NCBI GenBank assembly: GCA_015234045.1
Contig: JADFWU010000002.1
Coordinates: forward strand, 77,251 to 141,250
Direction: 5' to 3'
DNA from: Magnetococcales bacterium
GTDB taxonomy: Bacteria; Pseudomonadota; Magnetococcia; Magnetococcales; JADFWU01
DNA: 64,000 nucleotides
The notes under the pieces were generated by a model. The model was not told where the DNA came from and did no database searches. It saw only the letters and a program-made list of their open reading frames with translations. Made by a program: the position numbers and the translations under genes. Below, piece by piece: positions 9,001 to 16,394 of this stretch (position 1 is its first letter; every line of letters starts with the position of its first letter).

Positions 9001-9138
9001 GCAAATGCCATGCAAGAGGATGTAGAGGCAGGTATTGATGCGGGATTTGTCCATTATCTTGTCAAACCGGTTCAGTTTATTGATTTTATAGAGTCTATTG
9101 ATTCGGTGATTGATTTGTTGAAGCAAGAAGTGTCCTGA
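6085..9138 (+). CDS. hybrid sensor histidine kinase (Hpt-like/REC/REC/PAS/PAS/HisKA/HATPase/REC)
   Basis: A soluble hybrid kinase of 1017 residues with no membrane segment. In order: an Hpt-like helical domain (His near residue 52 in QLHGLVGTAATF); a degenerate receiver (135-248); a canonical receiver ILVVDDDE (259-380); a PAS domain (about 405-515; ITYVNDKFCTISGF); a second PAS-like domain (520-620); HisKA with MSHELRTPMNAVLGF, phospho-His near 647; HATPase with NAIKYN, DTGIGIG and GTGIGLVI; and a C-terminal receiver HVEDTPAN with phospho-Asp near 941. It probably senses a cytoplasmic signal through PAS and passes phosphate along an internal relay. ATG 6085 (or 6088) was chosen because the frame upstream is repeat-derived. 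It is followed at 1 bp by the M50 protease gene. The preceding HD-GYP regulator is the most likely output partner. Confidence 0.9.
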   Translation: MMSSLPFEQRFQRLRSLFLEKLPAKLASMDRWIDDLSDTDTPLPVLNALYLQLHGLVGTAATFDFAPLSDQSRNIAAALGGLLESKREPTSEAVADLLALLEAFRRQAKAFVNDQAAVGPDSILITPATNYPLEKQAVVYSKDTQFLNRLQGELKDRGFSMKQVDSLTELRSLLRQGQPGGVVLDMDDILDSVDEPVAVPGQSLFLDPVPVVAISSDEDVDSRLRAARLGSTHFLAKPINLFEIVKYMSPWRRRRMGKPYRILVVDDDEILTELYDLILDEAGLQVETLNQPMLLLEKLEVFQPELLVLDLHMGECNGIELAKVIRQYRRFANLPILFLSASQNLGWKLSDNNLFHEDHLIKPVRPSVLVQAVIKRVKRTRSKDRVNDHLRSVLRELENTQFAMNRHAIVSITDVDGRITYVNDKFCTISGFQQNELIGQNHSLVKSDYHPVSFYEGMWRTITQGKVWHGQVKNKHKNGQPYWVAATIIPFLDARGKPYEYVSIRTDITQQKDAEDKTRSMALFAEMNPAPVLRINSDGCVLEANPAAATVLGVKPGQMDRLADLIDGADDIDIASCIATNDQIIISPRIGDRYYHISIQGVADLQVGHVYGTDITEQKLAEVEMRLAKEAAEKANRAKSEFLSGMSHELRTPMNAVLGFSQLLESDPVEPLTEGQLDSVKEIIKAGQHLLELINEVLDLAKVESGKLQLDLEAVALRDVMDESFTLIKTLAQERNITIVPHRQCDEFVVQADRTRLKQILLNLLSNAIKYNQNGGKISFLCESMGEQRLRIGISDTGIGIGPDELKTVFEPFNRLGAEHSGVEGTGIGLVITKRLVEHMGGSVSVESAVGKGTTFWVELEVLARIVDEQADTEVSQSVDVNNYSKQKQSYTLLHVEDTPANLKLIEHMVRRRSDIRLISALDGELGLQLARSEKPDMILLDINLPGMNGYEVLKVLKSQSETAHIPVMAVSANAMQEDVEAGIDAGFVHYLVKPVQFIDFIESIDSVIDLLKQEVS

Positions 9139-9139
9139 T

Positions 9140-9817
9140 ATGACTGATATTGATTATTCCATTATTGTTAAAATAATCACCTGGGCACCGGGTGTGATCT
9201 TTGCCATTACATTACATGAATGGGCTCATGGCTTTATGGCACACCGATTTGGTGATCCAACGCCGCGTGTGATGGGTCGGTTGACTCTCAATCCGCTGCC
9301 GCATATTGATCTGGTTTGGACGATCCTCATTCCTGGATTGATGCTGGTTACCTCTTTGTTGACCACTGGTCAGCCCTTTGTGTTTGGTGGTGCCAAGCCG
9401 GTTCCGGTGAATCCGCGTAATTTTCGTGGCGCGCCACGTATGGCGATGTTTTGGGTTGCTGCTGCTGGGCCAATGATGAATCTGATTTTGGCATCACTGT
9501 GTGCCTTGAGCTTCCATATTATTGTTTTTCTGCCTGATTATTTTTATGAACCGATTGGCCATATGCTCATTGCCGCAATTCAGATGAATGTGTTGTTGGC
9601 CGTTTTCAATCTTTTCCCTTTGCCACCGCTGGACGGTGGTCGAATGGCTGTTGCCGTAGCAAGACCGCCGGTTGATCGGTGGTTAAGCTATCTGGAGCCG
9701 TTGGGATTGCCCATCATCATGGTGTTGGCTTTTTCCGGCGGGCTTGGCAAGGTAATCTTTCCCATCCTTGTGATGTTTAATATGTTTTTTCTGGAAATGG
9801 CCGGACTTTTTGTCTGA
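9140..9817 (+). CDS. site-2 protease family (M50) membrane metalloprotease
   Basis: A 225-residue integral membrane zinc protease that cleaves within the membrane. The first metal motif HEWAH is at residues 26-30 inside the first membrane helix, and the third metal ligand lies in NLFPLPPLDGGR near residue 160. GGAKPVPVNPRNF and AAAGPMMN are typical of the short bacterial M50 group that lacks PDZ domains. Five to six hydrophobic segments are visible. The start lies 1 bp after the kinase stop, and the frame nearly touches trpS, so it is in the kinase-M50-trpS-rluB-mutL transcription unit. The substrate is unknown; short M50 proteins beside trpS and a pseudouridine synthase are common in bacteria. 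Confidence 0.88.
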   Translation: MTDIDYSIIVKIITWAPGVIFAITLHEWAHGFMAHRFGDPTPRVMGRLTLNPLPHIDLVWTILIPGLMLVTSLLTTGQPFVFGGAKPVPVNPRNFRGAPRMAMFWVAAAGPMMNLILASLCALSFHIIVFLPDYFYEPIGHMLIAAIQMNVLLAVFNLFPLPPLDGGRMAVAVARPPVDRWLSYLEPLGLPIIMVLAFSGGLGKVIFPILVMFNMFFLEMAGLFV

Positions 9818-9830
9818 TAGGAGTCGTGTA

Positions 9831-10859
9831 GTGACCGAGAACACCCCCTCTCTTCCCGTTGTACTCAGTGCAGCACAGCCCACAGGTGCGTTGACTCTGG
9901 GAAACTACCTGGGCGCTTTGCGTAACTGGGTTACCATGCAGGATGATCATGATTGCTTGTTTTGTGTGGTGGATTTACATGCTCTGACTGTCCGACAAGA
10001 TCCCAAGGTGCTCAATGATCGCATCTTTGATCTGGCGGCGGTTTATCTGGCTTGTGGCATTGATCCTGAAAAGAGTGATGTATTTATCCAAAGCCATGTT
10101 CCCGCCCATTCTGAACTGAGTTGGTTGTTGAATACCTTTACTCAAATGGGCGAGCTGGAACGCATGACGCAGTTTAAGGATAAATCCAAGCGTCACAAGA
10201 ACAATATCAACGCGGGTCTGTTTACCTATCCGGTTCTGATGGCGGCGGATATTCTGCTCTATGGCACCAATCGTGTGCCGGTTGGTGAGGATCAAAAACA
10301 GCACCTTGAATTGGCACGGGATATTGCATCACGGTTCAATAATCTCCATGGTCCGGTTTTTAACGTGCCAGAACCAATGATCGCCAAAGGTGGCGCACGG
10401 GTGAAGGATCTGCAAGATCCAGCAAAGAAAATGTCTAAAAGTGCTGAATCCGATCTGGCTAAGATCATGTTGACCGATCCGGCTAAACTCATTTTGAAGA
10501 AGTTTAAAAAGGCCGTTACAGATAGTGAAGGTGTGATTCGATATGATGAACAGAATCAACCTGGTGTCGCTAACTTATTAAACATTTGGTACACCACACT
10601 TGGCAAGACTCAGGAAGAGGCGTTAGACCATTTCAGCCATAACATGTATGGCAAACTCAAAGTAGAGACGGCTGAGGCAGTCATTGAGATGATGACACCG
10701 TTCCAGGAGCGTTTCCAGGCGTTGCAGAATGATCGACCCTACCTGGAACAGGTGTTGGCAAAAGGGGCTCAAAAAGCGCGTGCGCGTGCCGAAATAGTTA
10801 TGAAAAAAGTGCAGAGTGCTTTGGGCCTACCCTTGGATCAGAATCGGTTTGGACAATAA
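9831..10859 (+). CDS. trpS: tryptophan--tRNA ligase
   Basis: Class I aminoacyl-tRNA synthetase charging tRNA-Trp with tryptophan in the cytoplasm; 342 residues, the normal size. The HIGH-equivalent lies in PTGALTLGNYLGAL near the N-terminus and the KMSKS loop is intact in KKMSKSAESD. DLHALTV and GEDQKQHLELARD are family signatures. The GTG at 9831 has an AGGAG site 7 nt upstream; a TTG at 9810 inside the end of the protease gene is a weaker alternative. It lies in the plus-strand run with the M50 protease and rluB-like gene, and the latter follows after 3 bp. Confidence 0.97.
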   Translation: MTENTPSLPVVLSAAQPTGALTLGNYLGALRNWVTMQDDHDCLFCVVDLHALTVRQDPKVLNDRIFDLAAVYLACGIDPEKSDVFIQSHVPAHSELSWLLNTFTQMGELERMTQFKDKSKRHKNNINAGLFTYPVLMAADILLYGTNRVPVGEDQKQHLELARDIASRFNNLHGPVFNVPEPMIAKGGARVKDLQDPAKKMSKSAESDLAKIMLTDPAKLILKKFKKAVTDSEGVIRYDEQNQPGVANLLNIWYTTLGKTQEEALDHFSHNMYGKLKVETAEAVIEMMTPFQERFQALQNDRPYLEQVLAKGAQKARARAEIVMKKVQSALGLPLDQNRFGQ

Positions 10860-10862
10860 TCA

Positions 10863-11759
10863 ATGAAAGAGTCCCGTACTAAAGGTGTCCGGTTACAAAA
10901 GTGGCTGGCCGATGCGGGACTCTGTTCCCGACGAGAAGGTGAGCGCTGGATAGATGCCGGCCGCGTTGCCGTGAATGGCGCAGTGGTGCAACAACAGGGT
11001 GTGATGGTCCAGGATGGCGACCGGGTCAGTGTGGATAATAACCCGGTTGAGCAAGCGCTGAGGCCAAGTGTATTGATCATGCTCAATAAGCCGCTTGGTG
11101 TGCTCTGTACACGCAAAGATCCAGAAGGGCGGCGGACTGTTTTTGATCTTCTGCCAAAAGATCTGCCACGATTGTTTACCATTGGTCGATTGGATATCAA
11201 TTCTGAAGGGTTGATTTTATTGACCAATCACGGTCGTCTTACCCATGCGTTGACCCATCCAAGCCGTCAGGTGCCGCGCGTTTATCGTGTGCGTGCGCGC
11301 GGTATTGATCCCAAGGATGCCTTGCCGTTTCTGCAAAAAGGTGTTGAGTTGGAGGATGGTCCAACCGGTCCTTTGGATGTCAAACTGGATGGTGGCGATG
11401 GATCGAATCATTGGTATACCATTACCGTAAGGGAAGGGCGTAACCGTCTGATTCGCCGTGCATTTAATTTGGCAGGTTTGGAGGTTTCCCGGCTGTTGCG
11501 CGTCTCATATGGCAGTATGGAATTGGGCACACTTCAAAAGGGTGGATGGCGACTTGTCACGCCGGAAGAGTTTTATGATTTGAGGGAAGTCGCAGGGCTG
11601 ACAGTACCAACCAAATCCAGAAAACCTGGTGAAATTACAGTTTCTCGAAAGGGCAGTCACTCAAAATTCAAAAAGAATGATTACAAATCAGGTGGTAAGC
11701 CTGTATCGAAGAAGTTTGGTAAAAAGCAGACCATGCGGAAAAAAGGTCGCACAAAATAG
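10863..11759 (+). CDS. rluB: RluB-type 23S rRNA pseudouridine synthase
   Basis: A 298-residue RsuA/RluB/E/F-family pseudouridine synthase. The S4 RNA-binding domain is at residues 10-60 (RLQKWLADAGLCSRREGERW), followed by the catalytic domain with nucleophile D111 in GRLDINSEGLILLTN and the later NHWYTITVREGRNRLIRRAF. The last 55 residues are strongly basic and rich in Lys, Gly and Ser, like the tails of RluB proteins that contact rRNA. RluB modifies U2605 in E. coli 23S rRNA; assignment to RluB rather than RluE/F rests on the S4 domain and the tail. It is 3 bp from trpS and 20 bp from mutL, in the same orientation. Confidence 0.9.
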   Translation: MKESRTKGVRLQKWLADAGLCSRREGERWIDAGRVAVNGAVVQQQGVMVQDGDRVSVDNNPVEQALRPSVLIMLNKPLGVLCTRKDPEGRRTVFDLLPKDLPRLFTIGRLDINSEGLILLTNHGRLTHALTHPSRQVPRVYRVRARGIDPKDALPFLQKGVELEDGPTGPLDVKLDGGDGSNHWYTITVREGRNRLIRRAFNLAGLEVSRLLRVSYGSMELGTLQKGGWRLVTPEEFYDLREVAGLTVPTKSRKPGEITVSRKGSHSKFKKNDYKSGGKPVSKKFGKKQTMRKKGRTK

Positions 11760-11779
11760 ACCCCAAACCTGGAAAATAG

Positions 11780-13813
11780 ATGAGCCAACCACCTGAAATA
11801 CGCCAACTTTCCGAAACGCTTTCTAACCAGATTGCCGCTGGTGAGGTGGTCGAGCGCCCGTCCTCTGTAGTGAAGGAGTTGGTTGAAAATAGTCTGGATG
11901 CCGGTGCCAGTCGTATAGATATCGCCATTGAAAAGGGCGGTAAACGTATGATTCGGGTGATGGATAATGGCCATGGTATGACTGAATCGCAAGCGCTTTT
12001 GGCGTTGAAGCGTCATGCAACCTCCAAGTTGCATAGTGTCGAAGATCTTTTCCAGATTAGTACCTTGGGATTTCGAGGCGAGGCGCTGCCCTCTGTGGCA
12101 TCGGTGTCTCATTTCGAATTGGAAACCCGAATAGAGGATGAACCGGATGGCGTGAAGATTTCCGTGGAAGGTGGCACGGTTAAAAGTACGGCTCGCACTG
12201 TCATGCCGGTTGGCACTCGCATTACCATTCGCAATCTATTTTTCAATACGCCCGCTCGATTAAAATTCATGCGTGCGGATCGAACTGAAACCAATCATAT
12301 CAATGAGTTGGTTCAACGCCTATCCATGGTACGGCCTCAGACCGCGTTTCGGTTGAGTGTGAATGGTCGGGAAGTGCTTCGTGTGAGAAGTGGCACCGAT
12401 AAAGAAGGCGAGAAGCAACGTCTGGGCAGTGTGTTTGGCAAAGAGTTTGTTGATAACTGTTTGGAATTCTCCGTCAGTCGTGGCGAGATAGATCTATTCG
12501 GTTGGTTGGGGCTACCGACCTTCAATCGTTCCAATGGTTCTGGCATTAATCTATTCGTTAATGGCCGTTGGGTACGTGATCGGGTCATTATTTCAGCGGT
12601 GCGTGAAGGCTATCGGGATGTGTTGTCCCGTGATCGTTATCCGGTGCTGGCGTTGTTTATACGCATACCGGCTTCTGAAGTGGATGTGAACGTTCATCCC
12701 ACCAAGCAAGAGATTCGTTTCAGGCGTGGTGAGCGGGTGTATGGCATTGTCAAAGCCGCCTTGGCCGAGGTGTTGGGCCAAATGGGTGGTGATCAGTCTC
12801 ATTCGGTCTCATTGGAACAGGCCGGCCGTCCTGAACAGATTGTCGCAGATCTTCCATCCAGCGCAATTAAACCGGCCTCTTGGAAAAGTGATGTCCCGCC
12901 ATCTTCTCGACGCTCAACGGCTGCGGCACCTGCCAGAAATCAGCCACAACGTTCCAGCTATCAACAACAGAGCTATACTCAACCAACAGCGTCATCACGC
13001 TCTAAGTCAACACCACCAGTTGCCATGCCACGGCCATCGGATACCCATATCTCTACAGGAGAGCCGATTCCTGACGAATATTTTGTCATGGATTCCGGCC
13101 CTGAAGCCGAAGAAGCGTGGCAAGCGCCCATTCAAGAAAGCCTGGATCTCAAACAGCCTGCGCCAGATCCTACAGAAGCCCCTCCGATATCATCAGAACC
13201 GACCATCCAGACGCAACAGGATGATCTGGATCTGGAAGGACCATTGGGATATGCGGTAGCGCAGGTTCACGGCACCTATATCATCGCTCAGACCGACGAT
13301 GGGATGGTGATGGTCGATCAACACGCGGCTCATGAACGTATCGTCTATGAGCAACTCAAATCCGCCTACGATGAACGCAGAATCGAACGTCAACTGCTCT
13401 TGATTCCTGAAGTATTGCAATTAACATCCAGTGAAGCACAGAATCTTGATCAGCATCGAGAAGAGATGGAAAAATATGGTGTATTGGTAGAGCCATTTGG
13501 GCAGGATGCCTTTGTTGTTCGTGAAGTGCCTGCCATGCTTGCAGATACCAATCCAAATCAACTGATTGCAGATCTTCTCTCAGATTTAATCGAGATGGGT
13601 GAAAGCAGTGCCGTAGAGCGTCGTCGCAATCGCATCCTGGCAACCATGGCCTGTCATGGTTCTGTGCGGGCTAACCGAAAACTCAACCGAGATGAAATGA
13701 ATGCGCTATTACGGCGCTTGGAAATCACCCAGCGTGGTGGACAGTGTAATCATGGTCGTCCTACTTATGTGCGGTTGTCGCTGAAAGAGATAGAGAAGTT
13801 TTTTGAACGGTAG
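11780..13813 (+). CDS. mutL: DNA mismatch repair protein MutL (endonuclease type)
   Basis: A 677-residue MutL. The N-terminal GHKL ATPase shows NQIAAGEVVERPSS, DAGAS, DNGHGM and GFRGEALPSVASV; the transducer domain contains NVHPTKQEIRFR. A disordered Pro/Ser/Gln linker spans about 335-475. The C-terminal dimerisation domain carries the nickase signature DQHA(X)2E(X)4E, seen as DQHAAHERIVYE, plus MACHGSVRAN and CNHGRPTY. That signature is typical of species using an endonuclease MutL instead of MutH/Dam strand discrimination. MutL links MutS recognition to incision and excision. It is the last gene of the plus-strand run and faces the minus-strand accessory block. Confidence 0.97.
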   Translation: MSQPPEIRQLSETLSNQIAAGEVVERPSSVVKELVENSLDAGASRIDIAIEKGGKRMIRVMDNGHGMTESQALLALKRHATSKLHSVEDLFQISTLGFRGEALPSVASVSHFELETRIEDEPDGVKISVEGGTVKSTARTVMPVGTRITIRNLFFNTPARLKFMRADRTETNHINELVQRLSMVRPQTAFRLSVNGREVLRVRSGTDKEGEKQRLGSVFGKEFVDNCLEFSVSRGEIDLFGWLGLPTFNRSNGSGINLFVNGRWVRDRVIISAVREGYRDVLSRDRYPVLALFIRIPASEVDVNVHPTKQEIRFRRGERVYGIVKAALAEVLGQMGGDQSHSVSLEQAGRPEQIVADLPSSAIKPASWKSDVPPSSRRSTAAAPARNQPQRSSYQQQSYTQPTASSRSKSTPPVAMPRPSDTHISTGEPIPDEYFVMDSGPEAEEAWQAPIQESLDLKQPAPDPTEAPPISSEPTIQTQQDDLDLEGPLGYAVAQVHGTYIIAQTDDGMVMVDQHAAHERIVYEQLKSAYDERRIERQLLLIPEVLQLTSSEAQNLDQHREEMEKYGVLVEPFGQDAFVVREVPAMLADTNPNQLIADLLSDLIEMGESSAVERRRNRILATMACHGSVRANRKLNRDEMNALLRRLEITQRGGQCNHGRPTYVRLSLKEIEKFFER

Positions 13814-13872
13814 AATGGGCGATTAAACTTTGGATATCATGGCTTGAGGTGAAAAACCGAATTTTGACCGGA

Positions 13873-13920
13873 AGAGCACTGCCAGCATTTTAAGGTTTGA
13901 AAATAGGGTGTCAGTGCTCT
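13873..13920. terminator. inverted repeat between converging mutL and cysteine-cluster gene
   Basis: AGAGCACTG at 13873-13881 pairs with CAGTGCTCT at 13912-13920, with two more pairs after one mismatch and a loop of about 30 nt. It lies in the 129-bp gap between two converging genes. No U-run follows on either strand, so termination is only a guess from position. Confidence 0.35.
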
Positions 13921-13942
13921 GGTCCGATGCAGTTACGGTGGA

Positions 13943-14491
13943 TTATCTGGTCAATGGTTCTCTCCAGAGACTCAGTTCTGGATCCTGAGGATGCGGTTTT
14001 GAACAGTTTTCCGTGGTTATCCAGGCTTTACCGGAAGCGACGCAGCCACAGTTGTTACAGACGCGGCGATCTTTTGCATTGCGGTAAACGATTTTGTAGG
14101 CCATCTGATTGGATGGCTCTACCAGTTCATCGCACCGTTTGCATATATCATATCTGCGTTTGAACTCCGCTTCATTCACCTTGGAAAAACCGGATTTGCT
14201 CCATTTCACCAGGGCACCGGTCGCTTTGAATAGCAGTTCATTATTCGAGCGTTTCTTGTTCTCCTTGATCTCATACGCTGCATTCTGGGGATCATTGAAA
14301 AGCATCTCCAGCAGTTTTGGATTGTTGCGGCACATCAAAAGGTTCTGCGAGAAAAAGTCATCCCGTAAGGCGCGTCTGACCACCGGTAACGGAACCGCTT
14401 CCTCCAAACCGAGTAGCTTTCCAAGAAGTATGGAAGCCTCGCTCCAGCTTGAGGCGTTGTTGATATCCTTGAGAACTTCGGACATGGACAT
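13943..14491 (-). CDS. hypothetical protein with C-terminal cysteine cluster
   Basis: A 182-residue cytoplasmic protein with no recognised name. The first 75 residues are helical (FFSQNLLMCRNNPKLLEMLF). The C-terminal third carries C117xxC120, C145xxC148xC150 and C163, spaced like a small zinc ribbon (CKRC ... CNNCGC ... C), with conserved-looking W157 and W176. Similar CxxC/CxxCGC tails occur in small accessory proteins of phage-like or surface-protein loci, so a structural or chaperone role for the upstream secreted proteins is possible, but that is inference. AGGAAG lies 8 nt before the ATG; a second ATG two codons later is equally placed. It is third in the minus-strand series RHS, Hint protein, this gene, separated from the Hint gene by a strong hairpin. 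Confidence 0.7.
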   Translation of the reverse strand: MSMSEVLKDINNASSWSEASILLGKLLGLEEAVPLPVVRRALRDDFFSQNLLMCRNNPKLLEMLFNDPQNAAYEIKENKKRSNNELLFKATGALVKWSKSGFSKVNEAEFKRRYDICKRCDELVEPSNQMAYKIVYRNAKDRRVCNNCGCVASGKAWITTENCSKPHPQDPELSLWREPLTR

Positions 14492-14532
14492 GGTAATAAC
14501 TTCCTACGTAACGTGCTACTGACACTGCCGAG

Positions 14533-14570
14533 GGAACGAGCCATCCCCCTTCTGGACGATGGCTCGTTCC
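14533..14570 (-). promoter_or_regulatory. perfect 13-bp intercistronic hairpin
   Basis: GGAACGAGCCATC at 14533-14545 and its exact complement at 14558-14570 enclose a 12-nt loop. It fills the 88-bp gap between the Hint gene and the cysteine-cluster gene. There is no T-run on the minus-strand side, so it more likely stabilises or tapers the upstream message than acts as a full intrinsic terminator. Confidence 0.6.
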
Positions 14571-14579
14571 TGCTCAGAT

Positions 14580-16274
14580 TTAAGGGGTCGAAAACTCAGA
14601 AGAGTTGTGTTTGGGATTCAATGGGAGTCCACCAACGGAGAGCAGATTGTTCACTTTTACCGTGTACGTGGTGTTGGGATCCAGCCCGGCTGTCACCAGT
14701 CTGACCGACTGCCCGTAGTTGCCGCCAATACCCGCTTTCAGGATTTTTACCTGCGGTGAGATTTCATAGTTCTTTACATCGGTCACAGCTTTTTTATCCA
14801 GCTCACGATCGAACATCACCAACACATTTTTCAGATTGTTGTTGGCGATGGCCTGTACCACCTCGAAGTAGTTGGATGGCGAGATGGCGCATTCGGGAAT
14901 AGGCAGCATGCTGGAGGCCATCTTCAAGGTCTCAAGACGGCAAGCTGTGGAAGGCTCGCTCTTGACATCAATATACCCAAAAAGCGTTTCCAACTGACTG
15001 TAGCCTGAGGTGAAGACCTTGGCGAAGAGATCATTATTCCATACTTGGCGCAACGACATATATACGGAGTAATAATCAGCATCTCCAACCCAGTCGATCC
15101 CTTCATGATAGGCAACGCAATGGGAGATAATCATGGAAAGCCCATCACGGTTGATATCGTTGAGTCTTGCCATGCCGCCGGTTACCAGGACGAACTTTTG
15201 CCCCAGATTCTCCCAGGCGAAGGCGTTCGGCTCTTCGTTGTTCCAACCATTCAGGAAAATGATATCCGGATAGAAGGCACCGTAGATCTTGAACAGATAG
15301 TTGAGCGTGGTCGCTTCCATCACATTGCCGATGGCACTGTGGGGCGGATCACTTTTGATAATGCTCTCTACTTGGGCCGAAGTCAGATAACCGAAGGCGT
15401 TATCGGGCACATGGAACACCCGTGTGTCAGGTTTTTCCACTTTTCCAGGATATTTGCTCGGATCCTTCAGAAACGCCATCGCTTCTTCACACTGGAATTG
15501 TTCCGTGTATTGTTGGGTTCCCACCTGCAAGGCATCACCATCCGGGCCATCGGTAATGAATGAGGGGTCGATATGTCCAGCAGTAAAGGCAAGCTGGACA
15601 TTGTAACCGGCGGATACGATACCGTTGGAATTGATCAAGTGCTCATCCAGGGTCTTGTTATCGAAATCACCGGTGGCGATGTGGTGCAGACCACCCTTGT
15701 AACTACTGTTGACGCAAAAGGCGACTTCAGCCACCTGACCATCCGCTTGCTGCAATTTGTTGCCGGGGATGAGATGTTGTACCGGCTTCAACTTGCCTGA
15801 GCCCATCAGAAAGAGGTGATCCGCGGTCACGATCATGGAGCGGATGATCTCTCCCTCTTCGGAGTCCTGGAAGCGGTAGGCGACATAGAACATGTGGGGA
15901 AATTCCAAATCGGGTCCCAAATCGGTCGCCAAGGCAACTTCAGTCTCTTCCCATTTCAGGTCGGTCCCGGCTGCCAGTACCGTATCCCCAATCTGTAACT
16001 CCTGGATTTGGGTAAAGATACCGGTTGCAACCTCGATTGGCGTATCGTACGCGAAGCAGGAGCAGCAGCAGTAACAGATAGTGGGAGGCGGATTTGAATT
16101 AATCTGCGGTACCGGATCACCCTGAGTTCTTCCGGTATCCTGACAATATTTGTTGAGGTTTCTTGTTATTGGCATACATACCGTTGTCCAGTCACAGTTG
16201 ACATTTGGTACGTTTGGACTCTCCCTCGGCAAATTGGCAACATTCTGTTTACATAAGGCTGTATATTCACCCAT
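14580..16274 (-). CDS. Hint-domain protein with M48-like region and C-terminal Ig-like domain
   Basis: A 564-residue protein built around a Hint (hedgehog/intein) self-processing fold. Residues 1-65 are a Cys-containing leader without a typical signal peptide; ICYCCCSC at 66-73 precedes the Hint start, whose nucleophile is C73 in CFAYDTPIEVATG. T150-A-D-H153 is the TxxH box, and HHIATG with HLINSNGIVSAGYN closes the domain near residue 225. Residues 285-440 recall an M48 metallopeptidase (NAFAW, LVTGGMARL, GDADYY), but the HExxH position reads SHCVAYHEG, so the catalytic Glu is absent. Residues 480-564 resemble an SbsA/Big_5-type Ig-like domain (VMFDRELDKKAVTDVKNYEI). ATG 16274 has GAGGGAG 7 nt upstream; the longer GTG start at 16310 does not. 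It lies 120 bp downstream of the RHS gene and could cleave itself or a partner. Confidence 0.72.
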   Translation of the reverse strand: MGEYTALCKQNVANLPRESPNVPNVNCDWTTVCMPITRNLNKYCQDTGRTQGDPVPQINSNPPPTICYCCCSCFAYDTPIEVATGIFTQIQELQIGDTVLAAGTDLKWEETEVALATDLGPDLEFPHMFYVAYRFQDSEEGEIIRSMIVTADHLFLMGSGKLKPVQHLIPGNKLQQADGQVAEVAFCVNSSYKGGLHHIATGDFDNKTLDEHLINSNGIVSAGYNVQLAFTAGHIDPSFITDGPDGDALQVGTQQYTEQFQCEEAMAFLKDPSKYPGKVEKPDTRVFHVPDNAFGYLTSAQVESIIKSDPPHSAIGNVMEATTLNYLFKIYGAFYPDIIFLNGWNNEEPNAFAWENLGQKFVLVTGGMARLNDINRDGLSMIISHCVAYHEGIDWVGDADYYSVYMSLRQVWNNDLFAKVFTSGYSQLETLFGYIDVKSEPSTACRLETLKMASSMLPIPECAISPSNYFEVVQAIANNNLKNVLVMFDRELDKKAVTDVKNYEISPQVKILKAGIGGNYGQSVRLVTAGLDPNTTYTVKVNNLLSVGGLPLNPKHNSSEFSTP

Positions 16275-16394
16275 TTTTTTCTCCCTCAGTTTTTTAGTTA
16301 ACGTGTACACATGAAAGCAAGTGTTAATGAATAAACCGTAATGGATAAGGGCTGACGGATCTCAATATGCCAGCTATCCAGTTGATTTATAGTT

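Noticed and set aside
13873-13920. Possible attachment site at the accessory block boundary
   Set aside because: The inverted repeat is not a direct repeat found at the other boundary near 27500, and no integrase gene is present.
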